Below, piece after piece: positions 43,281 to 52,242 of a stretch of 55,956 nt of DNA. The notes beneath the pieces are model-generated. The model had not been told where the DNA came from. It searched no databases and saw only the letters and a list, made by a program, of their open reading frames with translations. Origin of the DNA: Bacteroidetes bacterium GWA2_32_17 (GTDB lineage Bacteria; Bacteroidota; Bacteroidia; Bacteroidales; GWA2-32-17); contig MENF01000187.1 of the NCBI GenBank assembly GCA_001769035.1, positions 1 through 55,956 of the forward strand, read 5' to 3'. Position 1 is the first letter of the stretch; each line of letters opens with the position of its first letter. Both the position numbers and the translations under genes were made by a program.

Positions 43281-43586
43281 ATGAGCCAAAGAATTAGAAT
43301 AAAATTAAAATCTTACGACCATAATTTGGTTGACAAGTCAGCCGAAAAAATCGTAAAGACTGTAAAATCAACAGGCGCAGTTGTAAATGGACCAATTCCT
43401 TTGCCTACTCACAAAAGAATTTTTACTGTTTTAAAATCGCCTTTTGTAAATAAAAAAGCAAGAGAACAGTTTCAATTAAGTTCACATAAAAGATTGTTAG
43501 ACATCTATAGTTCAACATCAAAAACTATTGATGCTTTAATGAAACTCGAACTTCCGAGTGGTGTAGAAGTAGAAATCAAAGTATAA
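43281..43586 (+). CDS. rpsJ: 30S ribosomal protein S10
   Basis: 30S head protein of 101 residues, also the NusE partner in transcription antitermination. [23 protein letters not shown] opens the protein and [25 protein letters not shown], the rRNA-binding loop, is characteristic. It follows fusA by 2 bp, which joins the str and S10 clusters in one unit, a Bacteroidota trait. A 46-bp AT-rich spacer leads to rplC, and no terminator lies between. Confidence 0.97.
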   Translation: MSQRIRIKLKSYDHNLVDKSAEKIVKTVKSTGAVVNGPIPLPTHKRIFTVLKSPFVNKKAREQFQLSSHKRLLDIYSSTSKTIDALMKLELPSGVEVEIKV

Positions 43587-43632
43587 TTTAACAAATATTG
43601 TAAATATAAAATAATCAATAATAAATTAAAAA

Positions 43633-44253
43633 ATGGCCGGACTAATAGGTAAAAAAATCGGAATGACTTCGATTTTCAGTGCCGAGGGAAAAAATATTCC
43701 ATGCACTGTTTTACAAGTTGGTCCCTGTGTAGTAACACAGGTGAAGACCGTAGAAAAAGACGGTTACGAAGCAATTCAACTTGCTTTCGACGAAAGAAAA
43801 GAGAAAAATACTCCAAAACCATTACTGGGGCATTTTAAAAATTCTAATACTACTCCTAAAAGAATAGTTAGAGAATTTAAAAAATTTGATGTTTCAACAA
43901 TAAAACTTGGCGATATACTTACTGCCGAAATTTATAAAGAAGATAATTTTGTAGATGTTGTAGGTATTACAAAAGGTAAAGGATTTCAAGGAGTTGTTAA
44001 ACGTTATGGTTTTGCAGGAATTGGAGGTACTACTCACGGACAGTCGGATAGATTAAGACATCCAGGTTCGCTTGGGGCAAGTTCATTTCCATCAAGAGTA
44101 CTTAAAGGGATGAGAATGGGAGGGCACATGGGTTCATGCAGAGTAAAACAAATAAACCTCGAAATTGTAAAGCTCATAGCCGAACAAAATATTTTAGTAG
44201 TTAAAGGCTCGGTTCCCGGGTCTAATGGTTCATATATAATAGTAGAGAAATAA
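43633..44253 (+). CDS. rplC: 50S ribosomal protein L3
   Basis: A 206-residue early-assembly protein near the peptidyl transferase centre. The N-terminal [16 protein letters not shown] and the long loop [16 protein letters not shown], then [14 protein letters not shown], are family signatures; the loop reaches into the ribosome core. The stop overlaps the rplD start (TAATG at 44251), so L3 and L4 are coupled. No Shine-Dalgarno sequence is present before it; the leader is AAT-rich. Confidence 0.98.
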   Translation: MAGLIGKKIGMTSIFSAEGKNIPCTVLQVGPCVVTQVKTVEKDGYEAIQLAFDERKEKNTPKPLLGHFKNSNTTPKRIVREFKKFDVSTIKLGDILTAEIYKEDNFVDVVGITKGKGFQGVVKRYGFAGIGGTTHGQSDRLRHPGSLGASSFPSRVLKGMRMGGHMGSCRVKQINLEIVKLIAEQNILVVKGSVPGSNGSYIIVEK

Positions 44254-44882
44254 TGGAACTATCAGTATTAAATATCACAGGAACAGATTCTGGAAGAAAG
44301 ATAGCTCTTAATGATGCAATCTTCGGAATCGAGTTAAACGACCATGCCATTTATTTAGATGTAAAGCAATTTATGGCAAATAATCGTCAAGGAACACATA
44401 AATCAAAACAAAGAAGTGAAATTAGTGGAAGCACTAAAAAAATTAAAAAACAAAAAGGAACCGGAGGTGCACGTGCCGGTAGTATAAAATCACCTACTAT
44501 TGTTGGTGGTGGACGTGCTTTTGGACCTCAACCTCGCGATTATACTATAAAACTAAATAAAAAAGTAAAACAACTTGCAAAAAAATCGGCTCTTACTACA
44601 AAAGCAAAAAATAACAACATAATTATTTTAGAAGATTTCGATTTTGAACAACCTAAAACAAAGAATATTATTGATTTACGAAATAATTTAAAAATTAATA
44701 ATAAAAAATCTTTAATAGTGTTGGCTAATCAAAAGAAAAACGTATATTTGTCATCTCGAAATTTAAAAGGTTCGAAAGTTATAAGTGTTTCGGAATTAAC
44801 TACTTATGATATTGTAAGGGCATCAGCTTTAGTCTTTGTAGAGAGTTCACTTGCGGTTTTAGAGAATAATTTGCTTAAATAA
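44253..44882 (+). CDS. rplD: 50S ribosomal protein L4
   Basis: A 209-residue protein lining the exit tunnel. The extended loop [17 protein letters not shown] (about residues 67-83) carries the conserved Lys associated with macrolide resistance when mutated; here it is wild type, although Gly replaces the usual Arg in GTGxARx[24 protein letters not shown] follows. In Escherichia coli L4 represses the S10 operon; whether this holds here is unknown. rplW begins 9 bp after the stop. Confidence 0.97.
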   Translation: MELSVLNITGTDSGRKIALNDAIFGIELNDHAIYLDVKQFMANNRQGTHKSKQRSEISGSTKKIKKQKGTGGARAGSIKSPTIVGGGRAFGPQPRDYTIKLNKKVKQLAKKSALTTKAKNNNIIILEDFDFEQPKTKNIIDLRNNLKINNKKSLIVLANQKKNVYLSSRNLKGSKVISVSELTTYDIVRASALVFVESSLAVLENNLLK

Positions 44883-44891
44883 AATAGAGAA

Positions 44892-45182
44892 ATGGACATA
44901 ATAATTAGACCAATAGTTACAGAAAAGATGAATCGCCAAGGCGACTCGCTTGGGAAATATGGCTTTATGGTTTCTACTGTTGCAAATAAACTTCAAGTTA
45001 GAAAAGCAGTAGAAAAACTATATGGTGTAACTGTAGAATCTGTAAACACTGTGAAATATAGTGGAAAAACTAAAACACGTAATACCCGTTCTGGTTTGTT
45101 ACGTGGTAAATCAGTTGCTTTTAAAAAAGCAATTGTTACTTTAACAAAAGGTGAAAAAATTGATTTTTATAGCAATATTTAA
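44892..45182 (+). CDS. rplW: 50S ribosomal protein L23
   Basis: A 96-residue protein at the tunnel exit, docking site for trigger factor and the signal recognition particle. [10 protein letters not shown] at the N-terminus, [26 protein letters not shown] and [13 protein letters not shown] in the middle loop identify it. Length is normal. It is followed by rplB after 5 bp with no terminator or SD-like sequence. Confidence 0.96.
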   Translation: MDIIIRPIVTEKMNRQGDSLGKYGFMVSTVANKLQVRKAVEKLYGVTVESVNTVKYSGKTKTRNTRSGLLRGKSVAFKKAIVTLTKGEKIDFYSNI

Positions 45183-45187
45183 CGAAA

Positions 45188-46012
45188 ATGGCTGTTAAAA
45201 AATTTAAACCTGTAACACCAGGTCAACGAAAAAAGGTAATAAGTACTTTTGAAGAAATTACTTCAAGTACTCCCGAAAAATCATTACTAGTACCTGTTAA
45301 AAATTCCGGAGGTAGAAATAATTCAGGTAAAATGACCATGCGTTATATTGGTGGTGGTCATAAAAAGAAAATGCGTATTATTGATTTTTTACGCGATAAA
45401 GATGGCATTCCTGCAACTGTAAAATCAGTTGAATACGACCCAACCCGAAGTGCACGTATAGCATTACTTTATTATGCCGATGGTGAAAAAAGATACATTA
45501 TTGCACCAAATGGAATTAAAGTCGGACAACAAGTAATATCAGGAAAAGATATTGCACCTGAAATTGGTAATACATTATGTCTTTCAGATATTCCCTTAGG
45601 AACAAATATTCATAACATTGAGCTTTATCCAAATCAGGGTGCTGCAATTGCAAGAAGCGCAGGAAATTACGCAACATTAGTATCTCGCGAAGGTCGTCAT
45701 GCAATTATAAAAATGCCTTCTGGTGAAATAAGGAAAATTCTTGTTACATGCAGAGCTACAATTGGAATGACATCTAACCCCGACCATTTTCTCGAAATAT
45801 CAGGGAAAGCAGGTCGCTCACGCTGGTTAGGTCGCAGACCAAGAAATCGTGGTGTTTCTATGAACCCTGTTGACCATCCAATGGGCGGTGGAGAAGGAAA
45901 AGCATCAGGAGGGCTTCCTCGTTCACGTAAAGGTATTCCTTCAAGAGGATACAAAACACGTAAACCAAAAAATGCTTCAAATAAATTAATCATTGAACGT
46001 AGAAAAAAATAA
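45188..46012 (+). CDS. rplB: 50S ribosomal protein L2
   Basis: A 274-residue primary 23S rRNA-binding protein needed for peptidyl transfer and subunit joining. Landmarks are [33 protein letters not shown] (about residues 40-58) and the essential His in [13 protein letters not shown] (about 228). The basic tail [22 protein letters not shown] ends the protein. It precedes rpsS by 14 bp in the usual S10 order. Confidence 0.98.
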   Translation: MAVKKFKPVTPGQRKKVISTFEEITSSTPEKSLLVPVKNSGGRNNSGKMTMRYIGGGHKKKMRIIDFLRDKDGIPATVKSVEYDPTRSARIALLYYADGEKRYIIAPNGIKVGQQVISGKDIAPEIGNTLCLSDIPLGTNIHNIELYPNQGAAIARSAGNYATLVSREGRHAIIKMPSGEIRKILVTCRATIGMTSNPDHFLEISGKAGRSRWLGRRPRNRGVSMNPVDHPMGGGEGKASGGLPRSRKGIPSRGYKTRKPKNASNKLIIERRKK

Positions 46013-46026
46013 TTAACTAAATTGTT

Positions 46027-46284
46027 ATGAGTCGATCCATAAAAAAAGGTCCATATATATATTTTAAACTTCAAAAGAAGGTTGAAAAAATGTCGGCATC
46101 CGGAAAACATCAACCAATTAAAACATGGTCAAGAGCTTCTGTTATATCACCCGATTTTGTTGGTTTAACTATTGCAGTTCATAATGGGAACAAATTTATT
46201 CCTGTTTATATTACAGAAAATATGGTAGGACATAAATTAGGAGAATTTGCGCCAACACGCACATATAGAGGTCATTCAAAATAA
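46027..46284 (+). CDS. rpsS: 30S ribosomal protein S19
   Basis: An 85-residue 30S head protein that pairs with S13 beside the A site. [21 protein letters not shown] and [23 protein letters not shown], then [17 protein letters not shown], are clear. A 52-bp spacer to rplV contains TAAATCG/TAAATCA heptads. Length is normal and no frame damage is visible. Confidence 0.97.
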   Translation: MSRSIKKGPYIYFKLQKKVEKMSASGKHQPIKTWSRASVISPDFVGLTIAVHNGNKFIPVYITENMVGHKLGEFAPTRTYRGHSK

Positions 46285-46299
46285 ATAATTCAAAAATAA

Positions 46300-46333
46300 T
46301 AAATCGTAAATCATTAATCGTAAATCATAAATA
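46300..46333 (+). repeat. TAAATCR heptads before rplV
   Basis: Four adjoining 7-bp units TAAATCG, TAAATCA, TTAATCG, TAAATCA (46300-46327) are followed by TAAATAA and the rplV ATG at 46337. The units occupy the place of a ribosome binding site, and no SD sequence is present. Confidence 0.85.
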
Positions 46334-46336
46334 ATA

Positions 46337-46756
46337 ATGGGTGCCAGAAAAAGACTACGTGCCGAAATATTAAAAGAAGAAAAAAAGCAAATATCTTTTG
46401 CTCGGCTTAACAGTTGTTCAACATCGCCTCGTAAAATGAGGTTGGTTGCCGACAATGTTAGAGGAATTGAAGTAAAAAAAGCTCTCGATATACTTAAATA
46501 TTCTGAAAAACAACCTTCAAAAACACTTGAGAAACTTTTACTTTCTGCAATATCAAATTGGCAAAAGAAAAATGAAGGTATTCGTATTGAAGATAGCAAT
46601 TTATTTGTAAAAGAAATATTTGTTGATTCTGCTACTACTTTAAAAAGATTACGTCCGGCTCCTCAAGGAAGAGCAAATAGAATTCTTAAAAGGTCGAATC
46701 ATATTACAATTATTCTTGGTTCTAATATTAATGAAACTAAAAATATAGAAGCTTAA
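46337..46756 (+). CDS. rplV: 50S ribosomal protein L22
   Basis: A 139-residue exit tunnel protein. [27 protein letters not shown] (about residues 30-56) and the beta-hairpin [22 protein letters not shown] (about 103-124), which lines the tunnel, are diagnostic. There is a slightly extended N-terminus before the core. Its stop overlaps the rpsC start (TAATG at 46754), coupling the two genes. The start is set by the ATG following the TAAATC heptads. Confidence 0.96.
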   Translation: MGARKRLRAEILKEEKKQISFARLNSCSTSPRKMRLVADNVRGIEVKKALDILKYSEKQPSKTLEKLLLSAISNWQKKNEGIRIEDSNLFVKEIFVDSATTLKRLRPAPQGRANRILKRSNHITIILGSNINETKNIEA

Positions 46757-47460
46757 TGGGAAATAAAATCAATCCGATTAGTAATAGACTTGGAATCATC
46801 AATGGTTGGGATTCAAACTGGTATGGTGGAAGAAACTATGCTGATAAAATTGTTGAAGACAATAAAATAAGAAAATATTTAAGCGCTCGTTTAGCTAAAG
46901 CAAGCGTTTCAAAAATAGTTATTGAACGTACCCTTAAACTTATTACAATTACAGTAAACACAGCTCGTCCAGGTATAATTATTGGAAAAGGTGGTCAGGA
47001 AGTTGACAAATTAAAAGAAGAAATAAAGAAAATTACAAATAAAGAAGTTCAAATTAATATCTTTGAAATAAAAAGACCTGAACTTGATGCAATGCTTGTG
47101 GCAAATAATGTAGCACATCAGTTAGAAGGTAAAATTTCGCATCGCCGTGCAGTAAAAATGGCAATGGCATCGGCAATAAGAATGGGTGCCGAAGGTATAA
47201 AAATTGGTATTTCGGGTAGAATAAATGGTGCAGAAATGGCTCGTAGAGAGTATTTTAAAGAAGGAAGAATTCCATTGCATACTTTTAGAGCTGATATTGA
47301 TTTTGCACTTGGTGAAGCCGATACAAAAGTAGGAAAAATTGGAGTAAAAGTTTGGATTTGCAAAGGCGAAATTTACGGTAAACGCGATTTAAGCCCTAAC
47401 ATTGAAGCAAAAACATCAAAAGCAAAACCAAAAGGATTTGCAAAAAGAAGAAGAAACTAA
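46756..47460 (+). CDS. rpsC: 30S ribosomal protein S3
   Basis: A 234-residue protein at the mRNA entry channel with helicase function. The N-terminal [14 protein letters not shown], the KH domain with [17 protein letters not shown] (about residues 74-90) and the C-terminal domain [20 protein letters not shown] are complete. The basic C-tail ends [10 protein letters not shown] heptad hairpin directly follows the stop, before rplP. Confidence 0.97.
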   Translation: MGNKINPISNRLGIINGWDSNWYGGRNYADKIVEDNKIRKYLSARLAKASVSKIVIERTLKLITITVNTARPGIIIGKGGQEVDKLKEEIKKITNKEVQINIFEIKRPELDAMLVANNVAHQLEGKISHRRAVKMAMASAIRMGAEGIKIGISGRINGAEMARREYFKEGRIPLHTFRADIDFALGEADTKVGKIGVKVWICKGEIYGKRDLSPNIEAKTSKAKPKGFAKRRRN

Positions 47461-47464
47461 TAAA

Positions 47465-47519
47465 GTTTATAGTTTCGGGTTTAACCACGAACTAAAAACC
47501 CGAAACCAGAAACTATAAA
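47465..47519. repeat. Heptad hairpin between rpsC and rplP
   Basis: Arm one, GTTTATAGTTTCGGGTTT (47465-47482), is complementary to arm two at 47496-47519. Arm two carries one extra 7-nt unit, CAGAAAC, in its middle; without it the two are perfect complements. The 13-base loop is ACCACGAACTAA-like. Exact 7-nt length difference suggests the arms grow or shrink by heptads. Confidence 0.9.
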
Positions 47520-47539
47520 AAATATAAAATAATTTAATA

Positions 47540-47968
47540 ATGTTACAACCTAAAAAAACCAAATTCAGAAGGCAGCAAAAAGGCCGCATGAAAGGAAATG
47601 CACAGCGTGGAAATCAACTTGCATTTGGCTCTTTTGGTATAAAATCGTTAGAACAGGAATGGATTACCAGCCGTCAAATTGAAGCTGCACGTCAGGCTGT
47701 TACACGTTATATGAAACGTGAAGGTCAAATTTGGATTAGAATATTTCCCGATAAACCTATCACTAAAAAACCTGCCGAAGTACGTATGGGTAAAGGGAAA
47801 GGAGCACCAGAAGGTTTTGTTGCACCTATTACTCCCGGTAGAATTATTATTGAAGTAGATGGCGTTTCGTTAGTTATTGCTAAAGAAGCATTACGACTCG
47901 CTGCTCAAAAATTACCAGTAAATACAAAATTTATTGTCAGAAGAGACTTTGTAGAAAACATAATATAA
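47540..47968 (+). CDS. rplP: 50S ribosomal protein L16
   Basis: A 142-residue protein near the A-site tRNA elbow. [44 protein letters not shown] and the [21 protein letters not shown] stretch (about residues 79-100) containing the conserved arginine are typical. The C-terminus is in order. Spacing to rpmC is 141 bp, far longer than usual, and is filled by a heptad hairpin. Confidence 0.97.
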   Translation: MLQPKKTKFRRQQKGRMKGNAQRGNQLAFGSFGIKSLEQEWITSRQIEAARQAVTRYMKREGQIWIRIFPDKPITKKPAEVRMGKGKGAPEGFVAPITPGRIIIEVDGVSLVIAKEALRLAAQKLPVNTKFIVRRDFVENII

Positions 47969-48008
47969 AAAGTTATAAAAGCAAATAAATAAGAACAAAA
48001 TATAAACA

Positions 48009-48069
48009 GATAGTTTGAAGTTTCTGGTTTGAAGGTTTTTAACAACCTTAATCTAAAAACTATAAACCA
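48009..48069. repeat. Heptad hairpin between rplP and rpmC
   Basis: The first arm is ATAGTTT, GAAGTTT, CTGGTTT, GAAGGTTT. After the TTAACAACC turn the second arm is AATCTAAAAACTATAAACC. The inner AGGTT, TTTAAC, AACCT portion makes a tight stem, and the outer ATAGTTT pairs with AAACTAT. It ends about 40 bp before the rpmC ATG. Confidence 0.8.
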
Positions 48070-48109
48070 ATAAAATAATGAATAAAAACATAATATAAAA
48101 TATTAACAG

Positions 48110-48313
48110 ATGAAAACTGCTGAAGTAAGAGAATTATCAACAAAAGAAATTAAAGAGCGTATTGAAGACGAAAAAAGTATGCTCGTAAAAATGAAATTAA
48201 ATCATCATATTTCACCAATGGATAACCCATTGAAATTAAGAAGTACACGTAGAATAATTGCAAAATTAATCACCGAACTTCATTCACGCGAAACAAAAGA
48301 ATTAAATAAATAA
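48110..48313 (+). CDS. rpmC: 50S ribosomal protein L29
   Basis: A 67-residue two-helix protein at the tunnel exit. MKTAEVRELSTKEIKERIEDEK and the second helix NPLKLRSTRRIIAKLITELHSRE are typical of L29 sequences. Length and position between rplP and rpsQ are standard. rpsQ begins 12 bp later. No SD is visible. Confidence 0.93.
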   Translation: MKTAEVRELSTKEIKERIEDEKSMLVKMKLNHHISPMDNPLKLRSTRRIIAKLITELHSRETKELNK

Positions 48314-48325
48314 TATCCTACATCA

Positions 48326-48583
48326 ATGGAAACAAGAAATTTTAGAAAAGAACGTGTTGGGATTGTTAAAAGTAGCAAAATGGATAAATCTGTTGTTGTT
48401 ACCGAAAAAAGAAAAGTAAAACATCCTAAATACGGAAAATTTATTAACAAAACCACCAAATACTACGTACACGACGAAAAAAACGAAAGTAATATTGGTG
48501 ATAAAGTTCGTATAATGGAAACCCGACCACTTAGTAAAACTAAATGTTGGAGATTAGTGGAAATAATAGAAAGAGCTAAATAA
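48326..48583 (+). CDS. rpsQ: 30S ribosomal protein S17
   Basis: An 85-residue primary 16S rRNA-binding protein with an OB fold. [34 protein letters not shown] is the conserved start, and [33 protein letters not shown] the rest. All expected parts are present. The stop is followed almost directly by the long heptad hairpin before rplN. Confidence 0.96.
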   Translation: METRNFRKERVGIVKSSKMDKSVVVTEKRKVKHPKYGKFINKTTKYYVHDEKNESNIGDKVRIMETRPLSKTKCWRLVEIIERAK

Positions 48584-48585
48584 TA

Positions 48586-48688
48586 AAAAGTTTAGAGTTT
48601 ATGGTTTAGAGTTTTTAGTTTATGGTTTTGAAACCCGAAACTTGAAACCCGAAACTTGAAACCCGAAACTTGAAACTAAAAAACTTTT
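48586..48688. repeat. Long heptad hairpin between rpsQ and rplN
   Basis: Six GTTTNNN units (GTTTAGA, GTTTATG, GTTTAGA, GTTTTTA, GTTTATG, GTTTTGA) are followed by six AACCCGA/AACTTGA units in strict alternation and a final AACTAAA, AAACTTTT. AAAAGTTT at the left end pairs exactly with AAACTTTT at the right end. The 7-bp period is unbroken for about 95 bp. It ends 5 bp before the rplN ATG at 48694, so it covers the whole leader. Confidence 0.95.
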
Positions 48689-48693
48689 AAAAG

Positions 48694-49062
48694 ATGATAC
48701 AACAAGAAACAAGATTAATAGTAGCCGATAATAGCGGAGCAAAAGAAGTTCTTTGTATTCGTGTACTTGGAGGTACAGGAAGAAGATACGCATCTGTTGG
48801 CGATAAAATAGTAGTAGCTGTTAAAACTGCAATTCCATCATCAGAAGTTAAAAAAGGTTCAGTTTCTAAAGCTGTTGTTGTTAGAACCAACAAAGAAATT
48901 AGAAGACCTGACGGTTCTTATATCAGATTCGATGATAACGCTGTTGTTTTATTAAATGAAACTGATGAATTAAGAGGTACCCGTATATTTGGACCAGTTG
49001 CCCGTGAACTACGCGAAAAACAATACATGAAAATTGTGTCATTAGCTCCTGAAGTAATATAA
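48694..49062 (+). CDS. rplN: 50S ribosomal protein L14
   Basis: A 122-residue intersubunit bridge protein and binding site of the silencing factor Rsf[55 protein letters not shown] and [13 protein letters not shown] are near-universal. The 5 bp between the heptad hairpin and the ATG leave no space for a Shine-Dalgarno sequence, so initiation must be SD-independent. rplX follows 17 bp downstream. Confidence 0.97.
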   Translation: MIQQETRLIVADNSGAKEVLCIRVLGGTGRRYASVGDKIVVAVKTAIPSSEVKKGSVSKAVVVRTNKEIRRPDGSYIRFDDNAVVLLNETDELRGTRIFGPVARELREKQYMKIVSLAPEVI

Positions 49063-49079
49063 TTTTGAAAATTAAAATT

Positions 49080-49403
49080 ATGATAAAGAAATATAATATT
49101 AAAAAAGGAGATACAGTAATTGTAATTACTGGCGAATCCAAAAACCAACAAGGACGTGTTTTAAGTATTAACCGCGAAAAAGATACAGCAATTGTAGAAG
49201 GAGTAAATCTTATTTCGAAACATACTAAACCAAACACAAAAAGTCCAAAGGGAGGTATTCTTAAAAAAGAAGCCTCAATTCATATATCAAACATAATGTT
49301 AGTTGACGCATCAACAGGTAAACCTACAAGAGTTGGGAAAAAATTAAACGACAACAATAAACTTGTACGTTACTCAAAAAAAACAGGAGAGGAGATTAAA
49401 TAA
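49080..49403 (+). CDS. rplX: 50S ribosomal protein L24
   Basis: A 107-residue assembly-initiating protein. I use the ATG at 49080 ([11 protein letters not shown]) and not a TTG frame at 49065. The KOW motif is [23 protein letters not shown] (about residues 8-30). [30 protein letters not shown] follows. The stop overlaps the rplE start (TAATG at 49401). All landmarks are normal. Confidence 0.95.
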   Translation: MIKKYNIKKGDTVIVITGESKNQQGRVLSINREKDTAIVEGVNLISKHTKPNTKSPKGGILKKEASIHISNIMLVDASTGKPTRVGKKLNDNNKLVRYSKKTGEEIK

Positions 49404-49960
49404 TGGAATATATACCAACCTTAAAAAAGAAATATCGTAGCGAAATTATACCAGCTCTTTTAAAAGAGCATAAGTATAAAAATGTAATGCAAGTACCTAA
49501 ATTAAAAAAAATTATTATTAACCAAGGTATAGGTGATGCTATTGCAGATAAAAAATTAATTGATGTAGCTGTTAACGAAATAACATCAATCTCCGGTCAA
49601 AAACCAATCACAACTTATTCTAAAAAAGATATTTCAAATTTTAAACTTCGTAAAGGAATGCCTATAGGTATAAAAGTTACTTTACGGCGCAATAAAATGT
49701 ACGAATTTCTCGAAAGATTAATTAGTATTTCTCTCCCACGTATTCGTGATTTTAGAGGTATTGAACATAAGTTTGACGGTCAGGGAAATTATTCATTAGG
49801 AATAACTGAACAAATTATTTTTCCCGAAATAGAAATTGATAAAATATCAAAAATGAAAGGTATGGAAATAACTTTTGTTACTTCCGCTAAAACAGATAAT
49901 GAAGCATTTTCACTTTTAAAAGAATTTGGAATGCCTTTTAAAAACAATAAAAAGAATTAA
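49403..49960 (+). CDS. rplE: 50S ribosomal protein L5
   Basis: A 185-residue 5S rRNA-binding protein of the central protuberance. [20 protein letters not shown], then [26 protein letters not shown] and [31 protein letters not shown], are clear. It is coupled to rplX by overlap and to rpsN by a 2-bp gap. No oddities. Confidence 0.97.
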   Translation: MEYIPTLKKKYRSEIIPALLKEHKYKNVMQVPKLKKIIINQGIGDAIADKKLIDVAVNEITSISGQKPITTYSKKDISNFKLRKGMPIGIKVTLRRNKMYEFLERLISISLPRIRDFRGIEHKFDGQGNYSLGITEQIIFPEIEIDKISKMKGMEITFVTSAKTDNEAFSLLKEFGMPFKNNKKN

Positions 49961-49962
49961 TT

Positions 49963-50232
49963 ATGGCAAAAGAATCAATGAAAGCCCGCGAAATAAAGCG
50001 GAAAAGGTTGTACGACCAATATGAGCCTAAAAGAGCTAAATTAAAAGCTGAAAAAGATTATATCGGACTTCAAAAACTTCCGAAAAATTCTTCTAAAGTT
50101 CGGCTGCATAATCGTTGTAGTATTACTGGACGCCCAAAAGGGTATATTCGCACTTTCGGACTTAGCCGTATTACATTTCGCGAAATGGCTTCCATGGGTT
50201 TAATTCCAGGTGTTAAAAAAGCAAGTTGGTAA
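49963..50232 (+). CDS. rpsN: 30S ribosomal protein S14 (zinc-free form)
   Basis: An 89-residue protein of the 30S head. It is the long, C-minus form: no CxxC pairs, with [30 protein letters not shown] as the conserved core and [11 protein letters not shown] at the end. The short zinc-binding paralogue is not in this operon. A 336-bp spacer, the longest within the operon in this window, separates it from rpsH. Confidence 0.97.
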   Translation: MAKESMKAREIKRKRLYDQYEPKRAKLKAEKDYIGLQKLPKNSSKVRLHNRCSITGRPKGYIRTFGLSRITFREMASMGLIPGVKKASW

Positions 50233-50388
50233 TAATAAAAAATAAATAGTTTGAAGTAAAACAATAAATAGAAATAGAAATAAATTGAAATAAGTAGAAA
50301 TAGGTAGAAATAACATAATAACTTAATAACAAATAACTTAACAACTTAATAAAGTGAGAAGTGAAAAGTTAAAATAAACAGAAAGAAA
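50233..50388. repeat. AT-rich repeat modules after rpsN
   Basis: The first part has GAAATA words spaced about 10 bp apart (GAAATAAATT, GAAATAAGTA, GAAATAGGTA). The second part is AATAACTTAATAACAAATAACTT. Both modules recur in the same order after map (55741-55890). A truncated heptad arm, ATAGTTTGAAGT, is at about 50246. It is followed directly by the duplicated 149-bp block. Confidence 0.7.
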
Positions 50389-50537
50389 ATGAACAATATT
50401 AACAATGGTCACACAATAGTCAAACAATGGTCACTCAATTGTATGCTCACATATAACAACCGTATGACCATGAATGACAACTGTATGACCACGAACCATA
50501 AACTCGAAACATTAAACTTTAAACTTTTTTGAACAAT
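50389..50537. repeat. Copy 1 of a 149/160-bp spacer duplication (rpsN-rpsH)
   Basis: This block matches 52004-52163 with one substitution (CTCACATAT versus CTCATATAT) and one missing 11-bp unit (AAACAATGGTC). It contains 11-bp units CAATGGTCACA/CAATAGTCAAA, then heptads TATGACC, ATGAATG, ACAACTG, TATGACC, ACGAACC, ATAAACT, CGAAACA, TTAAACT. GGTCA-type and TGACC-type arms are complementary and could fold. Confidence 0.95.
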
Positions 50538-50568
50538 AAACAATATTCAATAATAAATAATAAATCAA

Positions 50569-50964
50569 ATGACCGATCCTATATCAGATTATCTTACACG
50601 AGTTAGAAATGCTGTAATGGCTCAACATAGAGTTGTTGAAATACCAGCTTCAAATATAAAAAAAGAAATAACCAAAGTTCTTTTTGAAAAAGGTTATATC
50701 CTTAATTATAAATTTGAAGAAGATAAATATCAGGGAATAATTAAGATTGCCCTTAAATATGACCCCGAAACTCGTAAACCGGCTATTAAAAAAATTGAAA
50801 GAGTTAGCCGTCCCGGACATCGTAAATATGTTGGAGTTGAAGAATTACCTCGCATATTAAACGGACTTGGAATAGCTGTTTTGTCAACCCCACAAGGAGT
50901 AATTACCGACAAAGAAGCTAAAGTTCGCAAAGTTGGCGGTGAAGTTTTATGTTACATTTATTAA
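50569..50964 (+). CDS. rpsH: 30S ribosomal protein S8
   Basis: A 131-residue primary 16S rRNA-binding protein. MTDPISDYLTRVRNAVMAQHRVVEIPASNIKKEI opens it and SRPGHRKYVGVEELPRILNGLGIAVLSTPQGVITDKEA closes it. In Escherichia coli S8 represses the spc operon, so the unusual long duplicated spacer just before this gene is noteworthy. rplF starts 11 bp after its stop. Confidence 0.97.
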   Translation: MTDPISDYLTRVRNAVMAQHRVVEIPASNIKKEITKVLFEKGYILNYKFEEDKYQGIIKIALKYDPETRKPAIKKIERVSRPGHRKYVGVEELPRILNGLGIAVLSTPQGVITDKEAKVRKVGGEVLCYIY

Positions 50965-50975
50965 AAGAAAAGAAA

Positions 50976-51530
50976 ATGTCAAGAATTGGAAAATTACCCA
51001 TTAATATACCTTCAGGCGTTAAATTAATCATTAACGATGGTGAGGTTGTTGTTAAAGGTCCTCTTGGAGAACTTAAACAAGTTGTTAATAAAGAATTTAA
51101 AATTAATATTACTGATAATGTTTTAGTTATTGAAAGACCATCTGAACAAAAGGCACATAAAGCATTGCATGGATTATACAGAGCATTAATTCATAATATG
51201 GTTGTTGGTGTATCAAAAGGATTTACTATTAATCAGGAAGTAGTTGGAGTAGGGTATAAAGCCGAAGCAAATGGTCAATTATTAAATCTTACACTTGGTT
51301 ATTCACATGAAATTGTTTTTGAAATACCTAAAGAAGTCACTGTGACAGCAGTTACCGACCGTAGAGCAAATCCGGTAATAACCTTAAAAAGTTTTGATAA
51401 ACAATTGCTTGGACAGGTTGCAGCAAAAATTCGCTCATTACGTAAACCTGAACCATACAAAGGTAAAGGAATTAAATTTGTAGGCGAAAAATTACGTAAA
51501 AAAGCAGGTAAATCAGCTGCTGCTAAATAA
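50976..51530 (+). CDS. rplF: 50S ribosomal protein L6
   Basis: A 184-residue protein near the factor-binding site, made of two similar domains. I use the ATG at 50976 (MSRIGKLPINIPSGVKL); the frame extended to 50949 would overlap rpsH. LHGLYRALIHNMVVGVSKGF and the C-terminal RKPEPYKGKGIKFVGEKLRKKAGK are diagnostic. rplR follows 37 bp later, preceded by TAAATCC heptads. Confidence 0.97.
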   Translation: MSRIGKLPINIPSGVKLIINDGEVVVKGPLGELKQVVNKEFKINITDNVLVIERPSEQKAHKALHGLYRALIHNMVVGVSKGFTINQEVVGVGYKAEANGQLLNLTLGYSHEIVFEIPKEVTVTAVTDRRANPVITLKSFDKQLLGQVAAKIRSLRKPEPYKGKGIKFVGEKLRKKAGKSAAAK

Positions 51531-51542
51531 TTGATAAAATGT

Positions 51543-51567
51543 TAAATCCTAAATCCTAAATCGTAAA
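51543..51567 (+). repeat. TAAATCC heptads before rplR
   Basis: TAAATCC (51543-51549), TAAATCC (51550-51556), TAAATCG (51557-51563) and TAAA run directly into the rplR ATG at 51568, taking the place of a Shine-Dalgarno region. Confidence 0.9.
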
Positions 51568-51924
51568 ATGGCACAAAATAAATTAGAACGTAGAACAAAA
51601 ATAAAAATGCGTATCCGGAAAAAAATTTCTGGTACTGCTGAAACTCCAAGATTATCAGTTTTTAGGAGTAACAAACAAATTTCTGTACAAATAATTGATG
51701 ATGTAAATAAAAAAACCATTGTTGCAGCATCATCGCTTGTAAAAGAAATAAGTGAGAATAAAGCAAATAAAACTGAAATTGCAAAAATGGTTGGAAAATT
51801 AATTGCTAAACGTGCTACTGAAGCTGGGGTTTCAGTCGTAGTTTTTGACCGGAATGGTTATCTGTATCATGGCAGAGTAAAAGCATTAGCCGACGCAGCA
51901 AGAGAAAGTGGACTTAAATTTTAA
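51568..51924 (+). CDS. rplR: 50S ribosomal protein L18
   Basis: A 118-residue 5S rRNA-binding protein. The basic N-terminus ([16 protein letters not shown]) precedes [19 protein letters not shown], and the C-terminal [26 protein letters not shown] is typical. Start is fixed by the preceding heptads and the usual basic leader. A 318-bp spacer follows, most of it the second copy of the duplicated block. Confidence 0.97.
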   Translation: MAQNKLERRTKIKMRIRKKISGTAETPRLSVFRSNKQISVQIIDDVNKKTIVAASSLVKEISENKANKTEIAKMVGKLIAKRATEAGVSVVVFDRNGYLYHGRVKALADAARESGLKF

Positions 51925-52003
51925 AAAAAATAGAAATAAATTAAACGATAAATAATGAATGCTCAAATTGCTAAATGGTTAAATAACAATGAAACAAAGA
52001 ATA
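51925..52003. other. Short AT-rich stretch after rplR
   Basis: Only AT-rich sequence with AATAAT and AACAATG words is present. No gene, hairpin or promoter is visible. It leads into copy 2 of the duplicated block. Confidence 0.5.
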
Positions 52004-52163
52004 ATGAACAATATTAACAATGGTCACACAATAGTCAAACAATGGTCAAACAATGGTCACTCAATTGTATGCTCATATATAACAACCGTATGACCATGAA
52101 TGACAACTGTATGACCACGAACCATAAACTCGAAACATTAAACTTTAAACTTTTTTGAACAAT
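52004..52163. repeat. Copy 2 of the 149/160-bp spacer duplication (rplR-rpsE)
   Basis: Nearly identical to 50389-50537 but with one more 11-bp unit (AAACAATGGTC) in the 5' part. Together the two copies form direct repeats 1.6 kb apart that bracket rpsH-rplF-rplR. The identity is far above that expected for neutral spacers, so the duplication is recent or kept uniform by recombination. Confidence 0.95.
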
Positions 52164-52198
52164 GAACTTTTTTAAACAATAATAAATATTCAATAATA

Positions 52199-52242
52199 AA
52201 TCATAAATCCTAAATCCTAAATCCTAAATCCTAAATCATAAT
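52199..52242 (+). repeat. TAAATCC heptads before rpsE
   Basis: TAAATCA is followed by four perfect TAAATCC units, another TAAATCA and TAAT, then the rpsE ATG at 52243. The same heptad is found before rplR and rplV and, inverted, upstream of lon. Confidence 0.93.

Noticed and set aside
48586-48688. Rho-independent terminator between rpsQ and rplN
   Set aside because: The stem is long and AU-rich with no terminal T-run, and essential operon genes follow directly, so efficient termination is unlikely.
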